Shown in pieces: positions 16,860 through 24,911 of a stretch of 37,569 nucleotides of DNA. Position 1 is the first letter of the stretch. Each line of letters starts with the position of its first letter. Source of the stretch: Bacteroidales bacterium (GTDB lineage: Bacteria; Bacteroidota; Bacteroidia; Bacteroidales; WCHB1-69); NCBI GenBank assembly GCA_012522535.1, contig JAAYKF010000003.1, forward strand, positions 1-37,569. Direction: 5' to 3'. The notes beneath the pieces are model-generated. The model was not told the DNA's origin. It did no database searches and saw only the letters and a program-made list of their open reading frames with translations. Position numbers and translations under genes: made by a program.

Positions 16860-16916
16860 GTATGTACTAAAAAAAGTAAATATTATATTTATTTTCCTGT
16901 TTTGAGTTTTGCAATA

Positions 16917-16924
16917 TATATTTG
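16917..16924 (+). promoter_or_regulatory. Bacteroidota -7 element for the RRM gene
   Basis: TATATTTG fits TAnnTTTG and lies 36 bp before the ATG at 16961. It supports that start, since the upstream in-frame codon at 16922 would overlap the promoter. Confidence 0.45.
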
Positions 16925-16960
16925 CTTACATTTGTCTTTTCTAAACAAATTAAAATTTTT

Positions 16961-17212
16961 ATGAACATTTTTTGTGCAAGTCTTCCATTCAGTATGAATG
17001 ATACAGAATTGAAGGAATTATTTGAAGGTTACGGAGAAGTTAGCTCTGTACGTATTATTAAAGATAAATTTTCGGGAAGAAGCAAAGGTTACGGCTTTGT
17101 AGAGATGGATGATGATGCTCAGGCATTAAAAGCTATAGAAGAGCTTAATGGTACTGAGGTAAGTGGTCGTCCCATCGTAGTAAATAAAGCTGAGCCACGC
17201 GCTGAAAGATAG
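16961..17212 (+). CDS. small RRM RNA-binding protein
   Basis: 83 residues from ATG 16961, one RNA-recognition motif and nothing else. RNP2 reads IFCASL (usually IFVGNL), and RNP1 is KGYGFVEM with the aromatic positions kept. The C-terminus ends in a short basic/acidic tail (KAEPRAER). Such stand-alone RRM proteins, common in Bacteroidota and cyanobacteria, bind single-stranded RNA and affect mRNA handling; in Bacteroidota some are global post-transcriptional regulators. The Val-to-Cys and Asn-to-Ser changes in RNP2 are mild departures. It is monocistronic, with a promoter element upstream and a strong terminator at 17257-17290. Confidence 0.92.
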   Translation: MNIFCASLPFSMNDTELKELFEGYGEVSSVRIIKDKFSGRSKGYGFVEMDDDAQALKAIEELNGTEVSGRPIVVNKAEPRAER

Positions 17213-17256
17213 TATATTTAACTACGGTATCGACAATATTATCAGAATAATATTTT

Positions 17257-17290
17257 AATTTAGGCTCGCAATTGCGAGCCTAAATTTTTT
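17257..17290 (+). terminator. Rho-independent terminator of the RRM gene
   Basis: A perfect 30-bp palindrome (17257-17286, outer sequence AATTTAGGCTCGC) is followed by TTTT. The outer ten bases, AATTTAGGCT, also open the terminator at 35411. Confidence 0.85.
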
Positions 17291-17379
17291 GTATTAGTTT
17301 TTAATCAACACGTAAACAACCACCTTACTATTTTTTAAGTAGTTGTATTTTTTACTAATTATAATTCAACTAAATTACA

Positions 17380-17856
17380 ATGAAAACACTTTTTTTTATT
17401 CGTCATGCTCAAGCAAAATATAATTCTCCTTCTGGAAAAGATATAGACAGGGAAATTGACCCTACGGGATATGTAAAGGCACAGCTACTTGCAAATGAGC
17501 TTAAGCGAAATAATTTCGATATTCAGAGAATAATTTCAAGTCCGGCTAAACGAGCTTTGCAAACCGCCAAAATCTTGAAAGAGGGTCTTTCAATATCCCA
17601 TGAAATAAGCCTTGAAAAGTCTTTATACTTCGGCAATAGAGACGACTATTTGAAACTTTTATATGCACTGCCCGACGAGCTAAACTCTGTAATGATAGTG
17701 GGACACAACCCAACAATTTCTGATGTTGTTTGGGAATTTAACAGGGAAATATTTATGATGAAAACTTCGCAAATGCATATGTTTCAAATAGATACAGATT
17801 TATGGACAGATATAAATATTTCTAAAACTGTTTCACACTTTTCGTTTCTTCAATAA
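17380..17856 (+). CDS. sixA: SixA-like histidine phosphatase
   Basis: 158 residues, a compact histidine-phosphatase (phosphoglycerate-mutase-like) domain of the SixA type. The N-terminal catalytic motif is IRHAQAKY (R8, H9), where classic members have RHG or RHA. SSPAKRALQTAKIL follows, and the second histidine is in VMIVGHNPTISD (H109). SixA of E. coli removes phosphate from phosphohistidine proteins such as those of the nitrogen-related phosphotransferase system. The substrate here is unknown. No phosphorelay genes are adjacent, although the large kinase gene lies 1.4 kb upstream on the same strand. Confidence 0.85.
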   Translation: MKTLFFIRHAQAKYNSPSGKDIDREIDPTGYVKAQLLANELKRNNFDIQRIISSPAKRALQTAKILKEGLSISHEISLEKSLYFGNRDDYLKLLYALPDELNSVMIVGHNPTISDVVWEFNREIFMMKTSQMHMFQIDTDLWTDINISKTVSHFSFLQ

Positions 17857-17893
17857 AATAGAGCTAAAATTAATTTTGCTTTAATGAAAATAC

Positions 17894-17901
17894 TACCTTT
17901 G
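17894..17901 (+). promoter_or_regulatory. Bacteroidota -7 element for the methyltransferase gene
   Basis: TACCTTTG fits TAnnTTTG exactly and lies 24 bp upstream of the ATG at 17926. Confidence 0.45.
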
Positions 17902-17925
17902 TGAAATAAATTAACATAATTGGGA

Positions 17926-18690
17926 ATGAAAAAAATTCTATCGTTTATATTAAATAAAATGGGCTATTCGGTAGTCAGTAACGATTTGCAAAAACGTTTT
18001 TCCGACATCAAAGAGGAGGAGTTTTGGGAAATATACAATCTTTGTAAAGACTACACCATGACCTCCGTTGAGCGAATGTACAGCCTCTATTCATCTGTAA
18101 ATTATGTTTTGCAAAACAATATTGAGGGCGACTTTGTGGAGTGCGGAGTGTGGCTTGGGGGCAGCTCCATGCTTATGGCTAAAATGCTGAAAAACAGAAA
18201 TATTAGCGATAGAAAAATCTATCTATACGATACCTACGAAGGAATGTCGGAACCTACAAAAATGGATGTTTCCATAGCCGGAGACGATGCTGATAAACTT
18301 ATGGAAAAAGAAAAAAATAATAAAGAAGAGTCGGTTTGGTGCTTGGCAGATTTGGCAGATGTTAAGCAAAATATGAAAAAAACAGGCTTCGCAGATGAAA
18401 ACTTAGTTTATGTTAAAGGAAAAGTTGAAGATACACTTACTAACGATTTGCCAATGAGTAAAATAGCACTCCTTAGATTAGATACCGATTGGTACGAATC
18501 CACCAAACATGAACTCAATGTTTTATACCCAATTTTAAATCAAAGCGGAGTTCTACTAATAGATGATTATGGACATTGGCAAGGTTGCCGACAAGCCGTT
18601 GACGAGTATTTTCAAGAACATAAAATAAACCCCCTAATGTCCAGAGTTGACTACACGGGAAGAGTAATGATAAAAAATAAAATCTTATAA
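17926..18690 (+). CDS. TylF/macrocin O-methyltransferase-like protein
   Basis: 254 residues from ATG 17926; a TTG two codons upstream is in frame but less likely. The SAM-binding region GDFVECGVWLGGSSMLMAKML matches the TylF motif, followed by IYLYDTYEGMSEP (acidic D at the end of strand 2). LRLDTDWYESTKHELNVLYPIL and GVLLIDDYGHWQGCRQAVDEYF carry the metal-binding DD(Y)G-type residues of this family. It should be a cytosolic methyltransferase acting on a sugar or polysaccharide hydroxyl; the substrate cannot be named because no glycan cluster surrounds it. It lies 2 bp before the M1 peptidase gene, so they are likely co-transcribed. Confidence 0.88.
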   Translation: MKKILSFILNKMGYSVVSNDLQKRFSDIKEEEFWEIYNLCKDYTMTSVERMYSLYSSVNYVLQNNIEGDFVECGVWLGGSSMLMAKMLKNRNISDRKIYLYDTYEGMSEPTKMDVSIAGDDADKLMEKEKNNKEESVWCLADLADVKQNMKKTGFADENLVYVKGKVEDTLTNDLPMSKIALLRLDTDWYESTKHELNVLYPILNQSGVLLIDDYGHWQGCRQAVDEYFQEHKINPLMSRVDYTGRVMIKNKIL

Positions 18691-18692
18691 AA

Positions 18693-21017
18693 ATGAGAAA
18701 CCTAATTTTAAGTATTTTCTTTCTTTTTTACCTTATAAATTTTCATAATCTAAACGCTCAAGTACCTGGCAGATCCGATACTTTAGATGTGCTTCACTAC
18801 GATATTAATCTCTCAATTTTAGATTTCGAAAATCAGAAAATAGATGGATTTACTGAACTTACATTAAGGGCTTTAATGCCAAATATTCAAGTAATAAAGC
18901 TCGACTTACTCAAATTGAATGTAGATTCAGTTTTTATTAATGAAGCAGCTCTTTCAGATTTTAGTCATAATGATACTATTCTCAAAATCAACCTATTAGA
19001 CCCCATTGGTCTAAATGATACCATTTCTTTAAAGATATATTATTCAGGAAATCCGGTAAAAGACCCCTCCACGTGGGGTGGATTTTATTTTAGCAATAAT
19101 GTAGCTTACAATTTGGGAGTGGGTTTTGAGTCAATTCCGCACAATTTTGGACGTGTTTGGTACCCTTGTATTGATGAGTTTGTGGATAGAGCCACCTACG
19201 ATTTCAGAATCACCACTTCCATGGATCATACTGCTGTTTGTGGTGGAGTTTTGCAAGGCGTAAATCAAAATGATGATAACACTCAAACTTTTCATTGGAA
19301 ATTGAGTCAAGAAATACCAACATATTTGGCTTCTGTCGCAGTGGGTGAATTTCAAAAGCACAATATTGAAACCGACCAATCCATACCTTTGGAAATTTAT
19401 ACTCAGCCTAACAATATCCACAAAATAGATCCTACATTTGCCAATTTAGATACGATTTTCAAAATTTTTGTTCACCGCTTTGGACCCTATAAATGGGATA
19501 GAGTGGGATATGTAACCGTGCCTTTCAATGCTGGTGCCATGGAGCATGCCACAAATATTGCCTATCCGATAGCCACTCTAACTTCCAACAACACCTATGA
19601 AAGTCTTTATGCACACGAACTATCGCACCACTGGTTCGGAAATCTTATAACTTGCTCCAAAGCCGAGGAGATGTGGATTAACGAGGGCTTTGCCCGATAT
19701 TCTGAAGCTATTTATAAGGAAATTTTATACGCCAGTGAAGATATAAATGAAGATGGTTATAGGGTTGAAATTCGCGATTTGCAACACAGTGTTTTAAGAA
19801 ATGCACATAACGACGATGGCGGATATTTTGCCCTTGCTGATATGCCTCAAAATGTTACCTATGGCACAACATCGTACGATAAAGGCGCTTTGGTAATTCA
19901 TACTTTGAGAAATTATATGGGCGATGAAAAGTTCTTTACCGCCCTAAAATCTCTTTTGGAGGAGTACTCTTTTCAGGCTGTAAATACTCAGCAAGTTTGT
20001 CAGCATATGAGTCAAAATTCGGGAATTGATTTAAGCGATTTTTTTGATGCTTGGATTTTTCAAGCTGGATTTTTACATTTTTCTTTCGATTCTTTGCAAA
20101 AGATTGATAATGAGGACAATACCTACAAATACACCATACGTCAGAAATTACATCAAGCACCAAATTTTGGAAATTCCAACAAAGTTGAGGTTCAGTTTTT
20201 TAGTCAAAATTGGGAGAAATTTACCGATATAATTGAATTTTCGGGAGAGTTTGGAAGCAAAACAGTTCAACTGCCCTTTGAGTCAGTTTTCTACACAGTA
20301 GATTTTGATGAGAAAATGTCAGATGCGGTGAGCGATTATCAAGATATTATTAAAGCTCCCGGAAACAGGGCTTTTAGTAATGCATTTTGTGTTTTAAATG
20401 TTAATGAAATATCCGATTCAGCTCTGATAGTTGCCCAACATCATTGGGTGAAACCCAGTGGAGAAATCAGTCCTGATGGGGCTTTATCAAGATTATCTTG
20501 CGGAAATTATTGGAGAATAGATGGAATATTTCCCGAAAATTTCAAAGCAGGAATAACACTTAATTTGAGTAATGGCGAACTAAATTCGGATATCTTCGAT
20601 AATTACCCTGCCGATTCCATTGTAATTGCCCACAGAAAAGATATTCATCACCAGTGGAAAATAATTCCTTTTTCGAGAGTTGCTACCTCTAAAATTTTCA
20701 AAATAGAAGATTTTAAACCCGGTGAATATTGCTTAGCTATTGGCGATAAAACACAAGTGAGTGTAGAAAATTATGAAAAAGAGGAAGCTTTGGAGATTTT
20801 CCCCAATCCTGCACAAGATTTTATATACGTAAAAAATAATATTAGCTCCAAATCTGAATATAAAATTTATGATGTCAATGGAAAACTTTGTCAATGGGGG
20901 AGCTTGGAAGAGAATTCGAATAAAATCAATTTTAAAAATCTGAAAACTGGAACATATACCATAGAAGTTAGGGGCAATAATTACCAAAACAGCACTAAAT
21001 TCTCTGTTTTAAAATAG
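18693..21017 (+). CDS. secreted M1 family metallopeptidase with T9SS sorting domain
   Basis: 774 residues. A signal peptide (1-22, ending LNAQ) precedes a gluzincin aminopeptidase. GAMEH stands in place of the usual GAMEN exopeptidase motif, and the zinc site is HELSHHW (H308, E309, H312) with the third ligand in NEGF (E331). The C-terminal 80 residues begin LEIFPNPAQDFIYVKN and end in beta strands with YDVNGK and LKTGTYTIEV, a type A T9SS C-terminal domain. The enzyme is therefore probably exported by the type IX system and released or attached at the surface to trim peptides. Asn-to-His in GAMEN may alter N-terminus recognition. It follows the methyltransferase gene by 2 bp. Confidence 0.93.
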   Translation: MRNLILSIFFLFYLINFHNLNAQVPGRSDTLDVLHYDINLSILDFENQKIDGFTELTLRALMPNIQVIKLDLLKLNVDSVFINEAALSDFSHNDTILKINLLDPIGLNDTISLKIYYSGNPVKDPSTWGGFYFSNNVAYNLGVGFESIPHNFGRVWYPCIDEFVDRATYDFRITTSMDHTAVCGGVLQGVNQNDDNTQTFHWKLSQEIPTYLASVAVGEFQKHNIETDQSIPLEIYTQPNNIHKIDPTFANLDTIFKIFVHRFGPYKWDRVGYVTVPFNAGAMEHATNIAYPIATLTSNNTYESLYAHELSHHWFGNLITCSKAEEMWINEGFARYSEAIYKEILYASEDINEDGYRVEIRDLQHSVLRNAHNDDGGYFALADMPQNVTYGTTSYDKGALVIHTLRNYMGDEKFFTALKSLLEEYSFQAVNTQQVCQHMSQNSGIDLSDFFDAWIFQAGFLHFSFDSLQKIDNEDNTYKYTIRQKLHQAPNFGNSNKVEVQFFSQNWEKFTDIIEFSGEFGSKTVQLPFESVFYTVDFDEKMSDAVSDYQDIIKAPGNRAFSNAFCVLNVNEISDSALIVAQHHWVKPSGEISPDGALSRLSCGNYWRIDGIFPENFKAGITLNLSNGELNSDIFDNYPADSIVIAHRKDIHHQWKIIPFSRVATSKIFKIEDFKPGEYCLAIGDKTQVSVENYEKEEALEIFPNPAQDFIYVKNNISSKSEYKIYDVNGKLCQWGSLEENSNKINFKNLKTGTYTIEVRGNNYQNSTKFSVLK

Positions 21018-21146
21018 TCGTTAACAATTTTGTTTTGTATGTTCTTTTTTATTGATAATTCAGCGATAAGGGAAGAAAAATTGTTTAAATAGCCTCATTC
21101 TTGTTTTTATAAATTCACAAAAAAGGGCTTTGTTTTATTCTTTTAT

Positions 21147-21154
21147 TAAATTTG
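21147..21154 (+). promoter_or_regulatory. Bacteroidota -7 element for the acyl-CoA synthetase gene
   Basis: TAAATTTG fits TAnnTTTG and lies 19 bp before the ATG at 21174. TTTG at 21129-21132 is a possible but short-spaced -33 element. Confidence 0.5.
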
Positions 21155-21173
21155 TGTTTTAAAATAATCGAAA

Positions 21174-22964
21174 ATGGAAGTAACAAGATTGTTTGATATT
21201 CTTGATAATTATCTAAAAAAATTCCCAAAAGAAGATGCATTAGCGGGCAAAGAAAATGGAGTTTGGATAAAATATAGCACCGAAGCTTATGTGCAAAATG
21301 TAAATGATTTATCCTATGGATTGATGCAGTTGGGCATAAAAAAAGGTGATAAAATAGCCACCATAACCCCCAATCGTCCAGAGTGGAACTTTTTAGATAT
21401 GGCAATTTTGCAACTTGGGGCTGTTCATGTTCCCATTTATCCCACCATCAGCGAAAGCGACTATGAGCATATTTTGAAGCATGCTGAGGTTAAAATGGTC
21501 TTTGTGGCTGGCTGGGAGCTATTGCGAAAAATTGAACACATATTGCCAAATATTCCAACTCTCAACAAAGAGGAGATGGTTTATACCTTTAAAAACCTTA
21601 GAGATTATAAACATTTGAGCGAAATAATTGAGCTCGGAAAAGCAAATCCAAGCCCAGAATATCTGCAGCAGATAAAAGACTCCATAGACCCCCACGATGT
21701 TGCCACAATGATATACACCTCCGGCACAACAGGATTGCCCAAAGGGGTAATGCTTTCGCATAATAATATTTTGAGCAACGCCATTGCAATTTCGCCCATT
21801 CCACCCGTTGGACCAGAAGGCAAAGCATTGAGTTACTTGCCATTATGTCATATTTATGAGCGAATGATTAATTATGCATGGCAATATTTAGGTTTTTCAA
21901 TCTATTATGCCGAAAGTTTGGCTACCATTGCCGATAATATCAAAGAGATTAGACCCCAATTAGTTACTACTGTACCGCGACTTTTGGAGAAAATATATGA
22001 CAAAATTATTTTGACTGGAAGAAAGCAAAAATGGTTAAAACGCAAAATTTTCTTCTGGGCAAATAGCTTAGCCCTCGATTTTGAATTAGAGGGTAAAAGC
22101 TGGTGGTATGGTAAAAAACTTGCAGTGGCTCGCAAATTAGTCCTCAGTAAATGGAAAGCCGCCTTGGGTGGAAATATTAAAGTAATTGTTTCGGGTGGAG
22201 CAGCCCTGCAACCCCGATTGGCAAGAGTTTTTTGGGCAGCCGAAGTGCCAATTCTTGAAGGCTATGGACTCACAGAAACATCACCAGTTATTGCAGTGAG
22301 CAACTTTGACGAGAATGGAATAAAATTTGGCACTGTGGGACCACCCCTATCCAATGTAGAGGTGAAAATTGCCCATGATGGCGAAATCCTTTGTAAGGGA
22401 CCATCTATAATGCTTGGCTACTACAAAGATGATGAACTCACAAAAGAAGTTATTGATGATGACGGCTGGTTTCATACCGGCGACTTAGGCGTTATTGAAC
22501 CCGAAGGACAACTGAAAATTACTGGCAGAAAAAAGGAGATGTTCAAAACAGCCTTTGGAAAATATGTGGTGCCAACATTGATAGAAAGTAAATTCTGCGA
22601 ATCGCCATTTATAGACACAATGATGGTGGTGGGAGAAAATGAAAAATTTGCTGCTGCAATTATTGTCCCCGACTTTATCGACCTTCGCAACTGGTGCACA
22701 AGAAAAGGAATTGAATATACCACAAATGGCGAAATGGTGAAAAATCCTGATGTGATAAAAAGGTATAAAAAAGAAGTAGCAAAATATAATGCACTATTTG
22801 GAGATACCGAACAAATAAAAAACTTTGCTCTGATGGACTATGAATGGACAGTGCAAACAGGCGAACTAACACCAACTCTTAAACTTAAACGTGGATTTAT
22901 TTCCGAGAAACACGCCGATGTAATAGAGAGACTTTTTGACCCTAACGGGAGTAGAAATAAATAA
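21174..22964 (+). CDS. long-chain fatty acid--CoA ligase (AMP-forming)
   Basis: 596 residues, the usual size. It activates fatty acids through an acyl-AMP intermediate to acyl-CoA. The P-loop-like A3 motif is IYTSGTTGLPKGVMLSH. Also present are YLPLCHIYER, VSGGAALQPRLARVFWA, EGYGLTETSPVI, GWFHTGDLG and GRKKEMFKTAFGKYVVP, the last carrying the C-terminal lysine region; together these match the FAA1/FadD15-like long-chain group. There is no signal peptide, so it is probably a peripheral membrane enzyme. It has its own promoter element and ends at a bidirectional terminator (22982-23015). Confidence 0.95.
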   Translation: MEVTRLFDILDNYLKKFPKEDALAGKENGVWIKYSTEAYVQNVNDLSYGLMQLGIKKGDKIATITPNRPEWNFLDMAILQLGAVHVPIYPTISESDYEHILKHAEVKMVFVAGWELLRKIEHILPNIPTLNKEEMVYTFKNLRDYKHLSEIIELGKANPSPEYLQQIKDSIDPHDVATMIYTSGTTGLPKGVMLSHNNILSNAIAISPIPPVGPEGKALSYLPLCHIYERMINYAWQYLGFSIYYAESLATIADNIKEIRPQLVTTVPRLLEKIYDKIILTGRKQKWLKRKIFFWANSLALDFELEGKSWWYGKKLAVARKLVLSKWKAALGGNIKVIVSGGAALQPRLARVFWAAEVPILEGYGLTETSPVIAVSNFDENGIKFGTVGPPLSNVEVKIAHDGEILCKGPSIMLGYYKDDELTKEVIDDDGWFHTGDLGVIEPEGQLKITGRKKEMFKTAFGKYVVPTLIESKFCESPFIDTMMVVGENEKFAAAIIVPDFIDLRNWCTRKGIEYTTNGEMVKNPDVIKRYKKEVAKYNALFGDTEQIKNFALMDYEWTVQTGELTPTLKLKRGFISEKHADVIERLFDPNGSRNK

Positions 22965-22981
22965 AAAGTCTGTAAAATGAT

Positions 22982-23015
22982 TCACAATAAAGCTAAGTTT
23001 ATGGCTTAATTGTGA
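22982..23015. terminator. bidirectional terminator between convergent genes
   Basis: An imperfect 12-bp stem pairs 82-94 with 103-115 (offset 22900): TCACAAT with ATTGTGA, then AAGC with GCTT after one mismatch. It fills the 56-bp gap between the acyl-CoA synthetase stop and the convergent J-domain gene stop. No long T-run follows. Confidence 0.5.
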
Positions 23016-23020
23016 GAGAA

Positions 23021-24067
23021 TTACCTATCTCTTTTCCTAAAATATTCATCGAAGCCGACAAATTCGTAGTGTTTTATTACGCGTATTCCAAAAATACCTT
23101 CGCCGATATAATATCGCACACCTGCCACTTCTTCGTAATCGATAGAGTGAAAGAATCTTACAAAACTGTAGTTTTTATAAGCGTCATTTTCTAATGCAAT
23201 TAAATCATCATCATTTTTATCGCTAATAAGGCTATTTTCGTAATAATCTACAATATATCTAAAATAGTGAGTTTCGGGTTTTATATTACTTACATTCAAC
23301 GAGTTAATCATAAAAATTCCGCTTACAATTAGTGGCATAATTCCCAATGCCATAATGTGTGGTTTTGATGTTTTTATAAGTTTGAAAACCCAAAAAACCA
23401 ATACTCCAATCAACACAGATGATAGATAAAGAATTTGCAAAACCGAATCGCTGACAATAACTTTTGTACTAAACTTTATAAAGAGAAATATGTTTAAAGC
23501 AAGATAGAAAAATGCCTGAAAAGGAGTAGATAATCCTATAACAATCAGTGATTTATAAATGTCTTTAAGACTCATTTTATCACCTTCTTTCAGCTTCAGC
23601 ATAAAAAACACTATGCTAAGAATACTTAACATCCCAGTGAAAATTATAGGCTCATAAGCCTCTTCGCTCAAAAGGAACAGAGATAGTAAGCTGAAAATAA
23701 TAAACGATATACCGAAAAAGATAAGTGAACCAAGTTTTAGAACATTCACCATGGTTTTATAATAATCAGAATTTATAAACTCCTCATATTGCATTTTAGC
23801 CATTTGGCGAGCCTTTTCACGTGCGGCTCTTTGCCTATCTTCATCCCATTGTGTGGCAGTTTTTTGATGAGTTCGGACATGTTTATTTTGAATATAATGC
23901 AACATGTATTCATAAGCTTCAGTGAGAAGTACAAACTGCTCGTGGGCGTTTTCGCTAGAATTAACGTCCGGATGTAGTAGTTTTGCCTTCTGTCTAAAAG
24001 CTTTTTTAAGCTCCTCTTCCGAAACATTTAAAGGCACTCCTAATACTTGTAGATACTTCTGTTGCAT
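23021..24067 (-). CDS. membrane-anchored J-domain protein
   Basis: 348 residues. Residues 3-60 form a J domain with helix II basic residues (KKAFRQKAKLLHPDVN) and an intact HPD (H32-P33-D34), which stimulates Hsp70 (DnaK) ATPase. A charged linker follows (to about 90), then about five hydrophobic segments (near 105-130, 140-157, 170-195, 205-225 and 232-252) and a soluble C-terminal tail of about 90 residues. There are no Gly/Phe region or zinc fingers, so it is a class C-type DnaJ that would localise Hsp70 to the membrane. It is the last gene of the GH3 / exported protein / J-domain unit. Client unknown. Confidence 0.85.
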   Translation of the reverse strand: MQQKYLQVLGVPLNVSEEELKKAFRQKAKLLHPDVNSSENAHEQFVLLTEAYEYMLHYIQNKHVRTHQKTATQWDEDRQRAAREKARQMAKMQYEEFINSDYYKTMVNVLKLGSLIFFGISFIIFSLLSLFLLSEEAYEPIIFTGMLSILSIVFFMLKLKEGDKMSLKDIYKSLIVIGLSTPFQAFFYLALNIFLFIKFSTKVIVSDSVLQILYLSSVLIGVLVFWVFKLIKTSKPHIMALGIMPLIVSGIFMINSLNVSNIKPETHYFRYIVDYYENSLISDKNDDDLIALENDAYKNYSFVRFFHSIDYEEVAGVRYYIGEGIFGIRVIKHYEFVGFDEYFRKRDR

Positions 24068-24107
24068 TGAAATAAACTCTTTCTTAATATAGATTTAGGG
24101 CAAAATA

Positions 24108-24911
24108 TTAATCCACAATTTCATAAATTGTCAATTTGCCATCTGTTTGCAAAATTGCTAAAAACTTTTGATTTATATCAAAATCAGCAATCTCATTTTC
24201 CATCTCTATAAGCTTAAAATCTTCAAAAGTTTTGGTATTATAAATCATAATGGAGTTCCCTTTTATATAAAAGAACTGATTGTTAATAAAGCTAGATTTT
24301 TTCTCAAAAATTATGGGAATTTTCTTCACAAAAGCTGCAAATTTGTCAAAAATCAATACACCATTATTTGGTATAAACAGATATAGTTTTTCATTGTATT
24401 CAACCATATGCTTGGGTAAAAAATCTTCACTACTCAAAAGATAAATTGGACTACTTTGGTGTGTTTTTGTTAGCGACATATTATACCTTTCAATCCTTTT
24501 TTCGGAAGCATTGAAAAGCCAAAAACAGTTGTCGTAGGAAGTACAAACCAATGGAATATTGTCCGAAGTGAATCTATCCAAATAGATAGTTTTTGCACTT
24601 TCGGTCATTTGGTTGTTTATATATTTAAGCGAGTAATTATTTGGCGAAAATATTAATATTTTGAAAGGATTACTAACGTCAACAATCATTTCAGAATCAG
24701 GTATTTGAAAGTTGTAATTGACGATGGTTTTATGGCTAAAATTATACTTTTCAACTTTGTTATCTGTAATAAGGTAGATGTTATTTAAAACATCAATTTT
24801 CACCTTTTTCGCTTTGGATTCTATTGTTTTAAAAGGCTTCAAACTTTGCTGTGCAAAGCAGGGTGCCAAGGCAAGGCTTATTATCAGAAAAATAAAAAAT
24901 CGTCTATTCAT
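24108..24911 (-). CDS. hypothetical exported protein, possibly beta-propeller
   Basis: 267 residues with a clear signal peptide (1-20, ending PCFAQ). The mature part is a run of short beta-strand units with a weakly repeating pattern (KVKIDVLNNIYLITDNKVEKYNF, LVCTSYDNCFWLFNASEKRIERYN, KLYLFIPNNGVLIFDKFAAF, FLAILQTDGKLTIYEI). This resembles the blades of a small propeller. I recognise no catalytic residues. It starts 8 bp inside the GH3 gene end (ATGAATAG overlap, the same string as at rpiB) and ends 40 bp before the J-domain gene, so the three are likely one transcript. Confidence 0.7.
   Translation of the reverse strand: MNRRFFIFLIISLALAPCFAQQSLKPFKTIESKAKKVKIDVLNNIYLITDNKVEKYNFSHKTIVNYNFQIPDSEMIVDVSNPFKILIFSPNNYSLKYINNQMTESAKTIYLDRFTSDNIPLVCTSYDNCFWLFNASEKRIERYNMSLTKTHQSSPIYLLSSEDFLPKHMVEYNEKLYLFIPNNGVLIFDKFAAFVKKIPIIFEKKSSFINNQFFYIKGNSIMIYNTKTFEDFKLIEMENEIADFDINQKFLAILQTDGKLTIYEIVD

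Noticed and set aside
16922-16960. Longer N-terminus for the RRM protein
   Set aside because: It would overlap the TATATTTG promoter element, and RRM proteins of this family begin right at RNP2, as ATG 16961 gives.
23815-23830. Possible third parS near TTTTCACGTGCGGC
   Set aside because: It matches only one half of the palindrome (TTTCACGTG), lies within the J-domain coding sequence and lacks the GAAACA half.
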